DNA from: an uncultured Campylobacter sp.
Lineage (GTDB): Bacteria > Campylobacterota > Campylobacteria > Campylobacterales > Campylobacteraceae
Direction: 5' to 3'
Assembly (NCBI RefSeq): GCF_938045625.1
Contig: NZ_CALIAV010000074.1
Location: 1 to 20,560, forward strand
Length of the DNA stretch: 20,560 nucleotides
Shown here: positions 7,844 to 14,898 of the stretch, piece by piece
Position numbering within the stretch: the stretch's first letter is position 1
Layout: every line of letters starts with the position of its first letter
Made by a program: the position numbers and the translations under genes
The notes under the pieces: generated by a model
Database searches by the model: none
What the model saw: the letters and a program-made list of their open reading frames with translations, nothing else
What the model was told of the DNA's origin: nothing

Positions 7844-8942
7844 TTTCTTTTTTACTTTCGTTTTCTAAAATTCTACCTGCCAAATTTTCCAAATTCGTTA
7901 AGCTTCTAATGTGCGCATCTATTAGGCTAACATAACCCTTTCTAACAAAATCGGCCAAAGTAGCGTCGTCAAGCTCGTTTAGCTTTTTTCTGCTCACGAC
8001 AGAAAAGCCTTTGATTAAGGTGATTTTCTTGTCATTATCGGATACTGTAAGCTCTTTGTTTATCAAAATTCCAGCCTTTTTGATCTCTTCTAACGCTTTT
8101 TGCGTAGCTTCTAGCTGGGCATTGTAGTTTTGCATAGCGTTTATGGTGTTTTGCAAAAATTCGCTCGGCTCTTCGTTTTTCTTGAATAATTTTTCGCCTT
8201 TACCTTTTAGCTGAGGCGCATCCTCGTCTATACAAAGGATATTTTTATCCTCGACTTTAGCCAGAGTAAAAGGATAGTTTTGCAAGATCGCAGGTACGTA
8301 GCCTTTGTAGTTTTTATCTATTATTAAATTTTCATTTCTACCTAGTAGTACTAGCAGTTTAGGCACTACGTCGTTCGTGAAAACTATAGGTAGATCTTTC
8401 TCGCAGAAAAACGCCTCACTCGCCACTATCTCCGCAAACGGGAAATTTGGTAACGCATCTTGGTGATAAGACACTCCGTTATGTACTTCTGAATTTAAAG
8501 CAACTATTTTCATTTCAGTCCTTTTTTTAAAATTTTGAATCTCTATTTTTTTTGCTAAACTTAAGTTTTTGTCGATGCTTCTGAAGGTATATCCGCCGTT
8601 TTGCTGCAAAAATGCCAAAACATCCTCAAATTCGTTTATAAAAACGTCTCGGATTTCGTATCTTTTGATGTCGCTTTCTTGGATATAACCCCGCGCTTTA
8701 TTCCTATTTCTTATAAAGGTGCTATTTAGCTCTTGCATGATCTTAGGTATATTTAAGGATTTCAAAAATAGCGATATGGAATTAGACTCCAAAATGTAGC
8801 CTAAAATTTCCATATCGTATTTTTGGGTTAGTGAACTTAAAATTTCAACATAAAGATCTTTTTCGCTTTGATCGGCAAAAAAGTTGCCCTTTTGTTTTAT
8901 CAAAACCATTTCTGATTTTATTTCTCTAACCGCTCTACCCAA
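7830..8942 (-). CDS. sapC: SapC-family protein with an N-terminal degenerate Y1/RAYT transposase-like domain
   Basis: First gene of the S-layer exporter operon, 370 residues; function unknown even in C. fetus. Residues ~144-370 are a SapC domain: MKIVALNSEVHNG at its start, YPFTLAK and LCIDEDAP near 223-242, and a helical C-terminal tail. Residues 1-143 do not belong to that family. They follow the pattern of Y1 (IS200/RAYT) transposases: a short N-terminus ending in KGN (18-20), FF followed by an acidic helix with Lys-Asp-Leu-Tyr (21-38), ILGYILESNSISLFL (46-60) where the family has a Tyr-x-Met-x-Asn-His-Val-His-Leu-Leu-Leu pattern, then an LNSTFIRNRNKARGY helix. Both HUH histidines are replaced by serine (S55, S57), so catalysis should be lost. 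The start is TTG, with AAGG six bases upstream; it preserves the N-terminal transposase-like match. An internal ATG at 8907-8909 has a poorer ribosome binding site. There is no signal peptide, so it is probably cytoplasmic. Confidence 0.85.
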   Translation of the reverse strand: MGRAVREIKSEMVLIKQKGNFFADQSEKDLYVEILSSLTQKYDMEILGYILESNSISLFLKSLNIPKIMQELNSTFIRNRNKARGYIQESDIKRYEIRDVFINEFEDVLAFLQQNGGYTFRSIDKNLSLAKKIEIQNFKKRTEMKIVALNSEVHNGVSYHQDALPNFPFAEIVASEAFFCEKDLPIVFTNDVVPKLLVLLGRNENLIIDKNYKGYVPAILQNYPFTLAKVEDKNILCIDEDAPQLKGKGEKLFKKNEEPSEFLQNTINAMQNYNAQLEATQKALEEIKKAGILINKELTVSDNDKKITLIKGFSVVSRKKLNELDDATLADFVRKGYVSLIDAHIRSLTNLENLAGRILENESKKENESK

Positions 8943-8980
8943 AATTTACCTTAACCAGTAACTAAAACATCAAGAATGTG

Positions 8981-8986
8981 ATTGTA
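8981..8986 (-). promoter_or_regulatory. Candidate -10 for the sapCDEF operon
   Basis: TACAAT on the minus strand, 38 bases before the TTG start of sapC, is the best -10 candidate in the divergent gap. No convincing -35 is visible, which is normal in Campylobacter. Other AT-rich hexamers nearby could serve equally, so this is tentative. Confidence 0.4.
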
Positions 8987-9125
8987 ATCCTTTTATGCTT
9001 AAATAAATATTAAAAAGTGCCAGAGTAACTAATTTTATTTTTTAAGCTACAAATTCTATGGAATAGTTATTGCTTATAATTCCGCGGTAAACGCTTATTG
9101 TATATTATGATTCTTTAGCCTAGAT

Positions 9126-9140
9126 ATCGTAATATACGAT
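9126..9140. promoter_or_regulatory. Inverted repeat over the -35 region of S-layer gene B
   Basis: ATCGT at 9126-9130 and ACGAT at 9136-9140 flank a 5-base AATAT spacer. The repeat overlaps where the -35 contact of the promoter at 9154-9159 would be. It is a possible operator, but the short arms mean chance is not excluded. Confidence 0.35.
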
Positions 9141-9151
9141 GTTTGTCGTTT

Positions 9152-9159
9152 GCTACTAT
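9152..9159 (+). promoter_or_regulatory. Extended -10 promoter for S-layer gene B
   Basis: TGCTACTAT (9151-9159) is an extended -10 with one mismatch in the hexamer, 38 bases before the ATG at 9198. It is weaker than the TGCTATAAT of the two paralogous genes. Two further AT-rich -10-like hexamers lie upstream (TATAAT at 9075-9080 and TATTAT at 9103-9108) and could give longer leaders. Confidence 0.6.
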
Positions 9160-9174
9160 TAGTACGTAGTACTA
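9160..9174. promoter_or_regulatory. Palindrome at the predicted transcript start of S-layer gene B
   Basis: TAGTAC and GTACTA flank a 3-base spacer, making a perfect 15-nt inverted repeat directly after the -10 hexamer and over the predicted +1 (about 9166). The position suits a repressor operator or a 5'-terminal mRNA hairpin. Neither paralogous promoter has it. Confidence 0.5.
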
Positions 9175-9197
9175 AAATTCACTTCTAAGGAGCCAAT

Positions 9198-9737
9198 ATG
9201 GCAGTAACGCAAGCACAAGTCGCCCAGCTTTATGTGGCATTGTTTAACAGAGCGCCGGAAGGAGCCGGATTAAACGCGTGGGTAAGCGCCGGAGCCGCTA
9301 AAACCCAAGCGCAAATAGCCGACAATATGCTCAAAGCGCCGGCCGTACAGTCGTATTTTAACGGCAGTATAGATAGCGATAAAGGCTATATCGAAAATAT
9401 CTATAAAAACATCCTCGGCAAGGACTACTCGCAAGATCCGGCAGGCATAGATGCGTGGGTAAGGCATCTACAAGCCGGCCATACCAGAGGCGAGACGCTA
9501 ACGAAGCTTTTCGAGGTGGCGGCATCGGCGGAGGCAAAGGCAGCCGATCCTAGGGCTGCTAAAATTTTCGAAAACAAATCCGCAGTCGCGGCCTATATGG
9601 CGGAAAAAATAGGCGATATCGGTAAAGACGGCAGCGGAAATTTCGACTACGCGCCGTTTCAGGAGATTATCAGGACGACGAACGAGTCAAATTTAGAAGC
9701 GCAAAAAGCCAAAATAGACGAGCTAGCCAGCAAAGGC
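9198..9737 (+). repeat. 5' homology block of S-layer gene B
   Basis: The first ~180 codons match the inverted block at 2886-3425 and the direct block at 12072-12611 at protein level. With the A-gene block it flanks the exporter operon as an inverted pair; with the C-gene block it forms a tandem pair about 2.9 kb apart. Synonymous divergence is visible throughout the aligned parts. Confidence 0.7.
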
Positions 9738-11903
9738 GTCGAAAAGAGCCTAACCGACGGCCTGGACAACATAGCAGGCACCGCGGGCAACGACGTATTT
9801 AACGGCGTTTACTACGCAGGCAATGGCACGCAAAAGTCTACTTTGTCGCCGCTTGATAAAATCGACGGCGGCGCGGGCAAAGACACGTTAAATTTGACCG
9901 TGTTTAAAAACGACGCTCCGCAAAATTTGACTACGACCGAGCTTCATAATATCTTTAAAGGCGTAAGCAACGTCGAAAATCTAAATTTGATCTCAGAGAC
10001 CCAGTTTGACGCCGCCGGAGTCAAATTTAACTTCGGGTTGGAAAATTTAAACATCTCTACCATAGGCGACGTGAGCATATCCGAGACCGACGCGACGAAC
10101 AAAGTCTCCGTAAATACGACCGGCAAAATTTCGCTAAACGCTAAAAATGCGCAAATCATCGATATCTCGGCAAAATCAGACGTAACTTTGATCGCGCAGG
10201 ACGCTAAAACCGTAAACGTAAATAGCGAAGGCAAGGCAAATATCGCCGCAACCGCCGCACAGACGTTAAATTTGAAAGCCAACGGCGAAACCGAAGTCGC
10301 AACGAGCGCAAAGACCGTAAATATCGATCTGAAAAACAAAACCAACGCTCTTAAAAACTTCTCGACCCAGGCCGCCGATTTGACGCTTGCAAATTTAAAG
10401 ATAAACGATACCTCCGGAAATAACGTACTCATCGCATACGGCGCCAAAAAGATCAGCGTGACGGACGTCGATTTTGGCGCCAACTCCATCCGAACCGACG
10501 AACGGGACGTGGATTTTACGATGTCTTACGCGGACGAAGGCCTAGCAAAACTATCTTCAAGCGCGGCCGATAAAGTAAAAACGCTAAATTTACACGCTAA
10601 AGCGGGCAAAAAAGGCCAGCTAGACCTGGGCAATATCGCGTCGCTAACCAAGGTTACGGTGGACGGCGGCATGAGAGAATTTGCTATGGACTTGTCGGCT
10701 CAAACAAATCTTACAAATTTCGACTCTAGCGCTTACGAGGGTAATTTCTCAAACCTAAAACTCAAAAACGTCCAAAACGCCACCGCAAAACTAGGCGGCG
10801 GGGACGATTTCGTAGAGATAGATAGCGCGGCAAATGTCCATAGTATCGACGGCGGCGCGGGCGAAGACACCATGGTCGTAACCTCTGCCGTAGCTACCGT
10901 GGCGACAAATATGCTTTCTCTTTTAAATTTTGAAAATTTAAAGATAACCGATGCCCTAAGCGGAGCCGTAGATATGACTAAATGGGCAAATTTGGGCTCC
11001 GTAACGCTAGCCGGCGGAGCGGGAGCGGGAGCAAAGATAGATAATCTAGCAAATAACTCTACGATAGTCGTCGAAAACGTCGCGATCGCAAACGATATAG
11101 CCGTAAATATCAAAGACGCGGCGAGCGGCGCGGACGATACGCTAATCTTAAAGATAAATCCTAAAGCAAATACGGCAGGACTGGACAATACCGGAAATTT
11201 CGTCATAGACGGCATAGAAAACGTCCGAATAGTCTCAAGCGCCGATACGGCAAAAACCGCCGCAGCCAAAAACGTAATAAACCTAAACGCTAGCGACGCG
11301 ACTAAATGCGCGCTATCGGGCGTCTACGTGAGCGGCGACGGCAATACCGAGCTAAAACTAGGCACGAATATCGTGAAAATAAAAGGCGTTGACGCAAGCT
11401 CGCTAACGGGCAAATTTACCTTTGACGCGGGAAACCACGTCGAAAGAGGCGGCGTCGTAAAAGGCGGTAGCGGCGACGATACGCTAAGCTTCGGCTCGGT
11501 GGCGGGTCTTAAAATAACGGGCGGAGCGGGCAACGACGTCTTTAAGGTCGGCAAGCTAGGAGCGGAGGCAAATTCGCCTTTTGGCACGGATAAGCTAAGC
11601 TCTATCACCGACTTTAGCAGGGGCGACAAGCTATACACGGGAGGCGCCGCCGCGGAGGCGAATTCTATCGCCAAATACGACTCGGACGCATCGCTAGACT
11701 TTGCCAACAACTTACGCGAAGCCGAAAAAGCGGCCGCCCAGCACGCGTCAAAGAGTGCGTATTTCACCTATCAGTCAAACACCTACATCGTTACGTCCGA
11801 CGGGGTACAAGGCGTGGGACAGGACGACTACGTGACCAAGCTAGCCGGCACGGTAGATCTAAGCGGCGCGAGAGTAGATAGCGATCACAATATCGTTTTA
11901 TAA
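9198..11903 (+). CDS. S-layer / RTX-type surface protein B (901 aa), type I secreted
   Basis: A secreted surface protein closely related along its length to the one at 12072-14849. Residues ~1-180 are the shared DUF4214-like anchoring module (GLNAWV, GIDAWV). Residue ~186 begins a segment leading to the first RTX-like motif, KIDGGAGKDTL (221-231). Residues ~300-375 contain four imperfect units of about 18-20 residues suggesting a beta-solenoid. Further GG-x-G-x-D motifs are at ~535-560 (KLGGGDD, IDGGAGED) and ~754-785 (VKGGSGDDTL, ITGGAGNDVF). Residues ~854-901 are the common C-terminal block (AYFTY, NTYIV, VTKLAG). There is no signal peptide. A single cysteine (C704) is present, unusual among S-layer proteins and absent from both paralogues. 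The ATG has a good AAGGAG site. The gene diverges from sapCDEF across a 255-base promoter region. Whether it is the main S-layer subunit or an alternative variant cannot be told from sequence. Confidence 0.87.
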   Translation: MAVTQAQVAQLYVALFNRAPEGAGLNAWVSAGAAKTQAQIADNMLKAPAVQSYFNGSIDSDKGYIENIYKNILGKDYSQDPAGIDAWVRHLQAGHTRGETLTKLFEVAASAEAKAADPRAAKIFENKSAVAAYMAEKIGDIGKDGSGNFDYAPFQEIIRTTNESNLEAQKAKIDELASKGVEKSLTDGLDNIAGTAGNDVFNGVYYAGNGTQKSTLSPLDKIDGGAGKDTLNLTVFKNDAPQNLTTTELHNIFKGVSNVENLNLISETQFDAAGVKFNFGLENLNISTIGDVSISETDATNKVSVNTTGKISLNAKNAQIIDISAKSDVTLIAQDAKTVNVNSEGKANIAATAAQTLNLKANGETEVATSAKTVNIDLKNKTNALKNFSTQAADLTLANLKINDTSGNNVLIAYGAKKISVTDVDFGANSIRTDERDVDFTMSYADEGLAKLSSSAADKVKTLNLHAKAGKKGQLDLGNIASLTKVTVDGGMREFAMDLSAQTNLTNFDSSAYEGNFSNLKLKNVQNATAKLGGGDDFVEIDSAANVHSIDGGAGEDTMVVTSAVATVATNMLSLLNFENLKITDALSGAVDMTKWANLGSVTLAGGAGAGAKIDNLANNSTIVVENVAIANDIAVNIKDAASGADDTLILKINPKANTAGLDNTGNFVIDGIENVRIVSSADTAKTAAAKNVINLNASDATKCALSGVYVSGDGNTELKLGTNIVKIKGVDASSLTGKFTFDAGNHVERGGVVKGGSGDDTLSFGSVAGLKITGGAGNDVFKVGKLGAEANSPFGTDKLSSITDFSRGDKLYTGGAAAEANSIAKYDSDASLDFANNLREAEKAAAQHASKSAYFTYQSNTYIVTSDGVQGVGQDDYVTKLAGTVDLSGARVDSDHNIVL

Positions 11904-11934
11904 TTTCGCCTAAATTCATTTTTATCCTTCATCA

Positions 11935-11976
11935 GCGGCAGGCCGACACAGTGCGGTTCTGCCGCCCGAATTTTCA
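11935..11976 (+). terminator. Terminator-like hairpin after S-layer gene B
   Basis: GCGGCAG (11935-11941) pairs with CTGCCGC (11959-11965), with an additional inner CCG/CGG pairing in the loop. A TTTTC stretch follows shortly after. It lies 32 bases after the stop codon and before the promoter of the next gene, so B and C are probably transcribed separately. Confidence 0.65.
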
Positions 11977-12015
11977 TTATTTTTATCTACGATTTATCGA
12001 CAATCAGGAATTTAA

Positions 12016-12024
12016 TGCTATAAT
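12016..12024 (+). promoter_or_regulatory. Extended -10 promoter for S-layer gene C
   Basis: TGCTATAAT, identical to the extended -10 of the S-layer gene on the other side of the exporter operon. It is about 48 bases before the ATG at 12072, which has a strong AAAGGAGG ribosome binding site. By sequence this is one of the two strongest of the three S-layer promoters. Confidence 0.75.
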
Positions 12025-12071
12025 CGCCACGGAATTAAACAAAATCCCAATTTACCCAAAGGAGGCCTTTT

Positions 12072-12611
12072 ATGGCAGTAACAAAAGCACAAGTAGCCCA
12101 ACTTTATGTGGCATTATTTAACAGAGCACCCGAAGGCGCGGGTTTAAACGCATGGGTTTCGGCAGGCGTTTTTAGAGATCAAGCTCAAACGGCAGACGCT
12201 ATGCTACAAAGCCCTGCTATCGCAGCATATTTTAACGGCAGAATAGATACAAACAGGGGATATGTAGAAAATATCTATAAAAATATCCTAGGCAAAGACT
12301 ACTCTCAAGATCCAGACGGCATAAATGCCTGGGTACGCCACCTAGAGCTAGGACACTCAAGAGGCGAGACTCTAGTCACTCTTTTCCAAGTAGCAAGATC
12401 GCCTGAGGCTATCGCGGCAGACCCTACGGCAGCGGCGGTATTTGCAAACAAAACCGCTATCGCGGCATATATGGCTGAAAAGATAACCGACATAGAAAGC
12501 GACGGATCGGGCAACTTTAACTATGCTCCGTTCCAACAGATTATCGAGACCACAAACAGCACCAACCTAGACGCGCAAAAAGCTAAAATAGATCAACTAG
12601 CCGCAGAAGCC
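12072..12611 (+). repeat. 5' homology block of S-layer gene C
   Basis: Third copy of the ~180-codon module. It is direct relative to 9198-9737 and inverted relative to 2886-3425. Some short stretches are closer to gene A than to gene B, for example the codons for Asp-Gly-Ile-Asn-Ala-Trp near 12319, hinting at old exchange among copies. Confidence 0.65.
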
Positions 12612-14849
12612 GCAGCCGGAAGCAAGACTTTCACTACCGGTCTAGATAATTTCCTAGGCACCGAAGGCGACGATACGTTTAACGGTATCTACTACGTAGG
12701 CAACGGCGATAAGACATCTACTCTATCATCTCTGGATACTCTTGATGCTAGAGGCGGTAAAGATACATTAAATCTAACTATACTAAAAAACGGCGCGGCC
12801 ACCACCTTTACTATGGACGATATAGATGTCGCCATGAGAGGCGTGACTAATATCGAAAATTTAAACATCAAATCAGAGGTCGCATTTACTACAACCACAT
12901 TTCCTTTAGACAAGGGCCTAGATAACCTAAGCATTCAAACAGCCGGTGCAGTAACTACGACTACCGATACTAAAGAAGTAGTCGCTATAGATACTACCGG
13001 AGCACTTAACTTAACTGCAACGGAAGCGACAAAAGAAGTGATAGCAAAATCGTCAGCTGGTGCAGTAACCGTAAATGCAGCTAAACTAGAAGGCAAGGTA
13101 TCTATCGACGCAGGCGCAGGCGCAAACCTAACGGCAGCCAAAGCCCAAGAAGTCGTCATAAAAGCCAAAGGCAACACAACTATAGCAGATGCCTCAAAAG
13201 CTACCAAGGTAACCGTAAATCTAAACGATAAAGCCAATACGCTGACAATAACAAGCCCACTAGCCGAAGCTACAGAGGTAACTCTATCTAGCCTAAAGCT
13301 AACAGCCGCTACAGCCGTAGCTAAAGCTACTAAAATAAGCGTAACCGATGTTGATTTTGCTACGTTTAATATCTCTACCGATGTAGAAAACGTTGATTTT
13401 AGTATGAACTATAAATTTAAAGAAGGTAGCACCGACGCTGAATTAACGGCAGCCCTAGCAGCAGCTAACGCAACAAATCTAACCCTACACGCAAAAGCCG
13501 ATAAAAAAGCATTCTTTACCTACGGCGGCGCGACTGATAAGCTAGTAAAAGCAGTCATCGACGGCGACGCTAAAAATTTAACCGCTAATTTTAGCGCACA
13601 AACAAAACTTGCAAACATTGACGCAAGCGCATTTACCGGAAATTTTGAAAAATTAACCGTCAGTAACGTAGCTAACTCGACCGTAAAACTAGGTAGCGGA
13701 AACGACGTAGTAGAACTAACGGCAACAACAAATAAACAAACTATCGACGGCGGAGCCGGAACGGACCTAGTATCGGTAACTTCAGGTATAGCTAAAAATG
13801 GCGCGGGCGATAATGTAACGCTTACCAATTTTGAAGGATTGCAAATATCAAATGCGCTAGCCGATGACGTAGATATGTCTAAATGGGGAGCGTTTAATAA
13901 CGTCACTCTAGTTCAAGGCGTAAACGCTGGAGGTAAGCTTCAAAAACTTCTAAACGACTCCACTATAACTATAGACACGATCACTCAATCAAACGATCTT
14001 GTCGTAGGAGTCAAAGACGCTGCCACGGGCACTGCCGATAAGGTAAATTTTGTATTAAATCCAAAAGGCACCGCTGCAGGTCTAACGGGCAAATTCGTAG
14101 TAGACGACATAGAGAACATAGACATAGCGTCAAATTTAGACAACGCAAAAACAGCCGCAGCCGTAAACACAATCGAACTAAAAGCTAGCGCCGACAAAGG
14201 CACTCTAGCTAACATAGTAGTAAAAGGCGATGCAAACTCAACAATACTAACTCTAGACGCCAATTTCAAAAAGGTAAAAACCGTAGATGCAAGCACTCTT
14301 AAAGGAAAATTTACATTTGACGCTAGCGATCACCTTGATGAAAAGTCGGTAATCAAAGGCGGAGCGGGAGACGATACGATAACCTTCGGTAGCAAATCAA
14401 GCGTAACCGTAACGGGCGGAGCGGGCGACGATACGTTTGTATTAGGAACCGTAGGCGACAACGCAGCATTCCCTGCATCAAAAACGGCTACTATTAAAGA
14501 TTTCTCTAAAGGCGACAAACTTAAAATAGGCGCAAATTTAACGGGAACCATTGATCAAAATATCGCAAGATACGATTCAACAAAATCGCTAGACTTTGCA
14601 AACAACCTATCTAGAGCCCTAGACGTCGCAACGGCTGCAAGCAACAAACTAGCTTACTTTACCTACACCGATCCTGATAGCAATGCGACGGACACCTATC
14701 TAGTAAGATCGGACGCTACTGTTTCCGGCGGCACAGTATCTAACGCCGGCCTAACCGCTAACGACTATGTAGTAAAACTAACCGGTATAGTAGACCTAGC
14801 CAATGCTACGCTTGCCGATGCGGGTACAAACCTACAGCTAACCCTCTAA
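12072..14849 (+). CDS. S-layer / RTX-type surface protein C (925 aa), type I secreted
   Basis: Paralogue of the protein at 9198-11903, apparently from tandem duplication: N-module, middle and C-terminal block align in the same order. Residues ~1-180 form the DUF4214-like module (GLNAWV, GINAWV). A degenerate first calcium motif (DARGGKDTL) replaces the canonical GGxG seen in the neighbour. Good GG-x-G-x-D motifs are at ~541-565 (KLGSGND, IDGGAGTD) and ~759-793 (IKGGAGDDTI, VTGGAGDDTF). The last ~64 residues hold the common block (YFTY, DTYLV, VVKLTG) with a short insertion after YFTY. The composition is Ala/Thr/Lys/Asp-rich with no cysteine, typical of S-layer subunits. It has its own strong promoter, ribosome binding site and terminator, consistent with high expression. 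Codon choice looks more regular (many CTA, GCA, AAC) than in gene A. Export through SapDEF is inferred. Confidence 0.88.
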   Translation: MAVTKAQVAQLYVALFNRAPEGAGLNAWVSAGVFRDQAQTADAMLQSPAIAAYFNGRIDTNRGYVENIYKNILGKDYSQDPDGINAWVRHLELGHSRGETLVTLFQVARSPEAIAADPTAAAVFANKTAIAAYMAEKITDIESDGSGNFNYAPFQQIIETTNSTNLDAQKAKIDQLAAEAAAGSKTFTTGLDNFLGTEGDDTFNGIYYVGNGDKTSTLSSLDTLDARGGKDTLNLTILKNGAATTFTMDDIDVAMRGVTNIENLNIKSEVAFTTTTFPLDKGLDNLSIQTAGAVTTTTDTKEVVAIDTTGALNLTATEATKEVIAKSSAGAVTVNAAKLEGKVSIDAGAGANLTAAKAQEVVIKAKGNTTIADASKATKVTVNLNDKANTLTITSPLAEATEVTLSSLKLTAATAVAKATKISVTDVDFATFNISTDVENVDFSMNYKFKEGSTDAELTAALAAANATNLTLHAKADKKAFFTYGGATDKLVKAVIDGDAKNLTANFSAQTKLANIDASAFTGNFEKLTVSNVANSTVKLGSGNDVVELTATTNKQTIDGGAGTDLVSVTSGIAKNGAGDNVTLTNFEGLQISNALADDVDMSKWGAFNNVTLVQGVNAGGKLQKLLNDSTITIDTITQSNDLVVGVKDAATGTADKVNFVLNPKGTAAGLTGKFVVDDIENIDIASNLDNAKTAAAVNTIELKASADKGTLANIVVKGDANSTILTLDANFKKVKTVDASTLKGKFTFDASDHLDEKSVIKGGAGDDTITFGSKSSVTVTGGAGDDTFVLGTVGDNAAFPASKTATIKDFSKGDKLKIGANLTGTIDQNIARYDSTKSLDFANNLSRALDVATAASNKLAYFTYTDPDSNATDTYLVRSDATVSGGTVSNAGLTANDYVVKLTGIVDLANATLADAGTNLQLTL

Positions 14850-14856
14850 TCTCCGC

Positions 14857-14890
14857 GATAAACCCCGACTTTTCGGGGTTTATCCTTTTT
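14857..14890 (+). terminator. Rho-independent terminator of S-layer gene C
   Basis: A perfect 11-bp stem (14857-14867 with 14874-14884, including CCCCG/CGGGG), a 6-base loop, then CCTTTTT. It starts eight bases after the stop codon at 14847-14849. This is the clearest intrinsic terminator in the window. Confidence 0.93.
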
Positions 14891-14898
14891 AAACTCTC

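Noticed and set aside
9012..9030. Sigma-54 promoter (minus strand TGGCAC)
   Set aside because: The -24-like element is present but no GC-containing -12 element follows at the required spacing.
9944..11767. Long open frames antisense to S-layer gene B (up to 181 codons)
   Set aside because: They mirror the biased codon use of the sense gene, have Ser/Ala/Val/Phe-rich low-complexity translations, no ribosome binding sites and no recognisable domain.
153..14849. RTX cytotoxin annotation for the three large proteins
   Set aside because: Only a few GGxGxD motifs, no hydrophobic pore or enzymatic domain, no acyltransferase gene beside the exporter; S-layer type composition and a shared anchoring module fit better.
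9198..14849. CRISPR or short tandem DNA repeats suggested by the recurrent motifs
   Set aside because: The repetition is at protein level (RTX and solenoid motifs); no regularly spaced identical DNA repeats with unique spacers.
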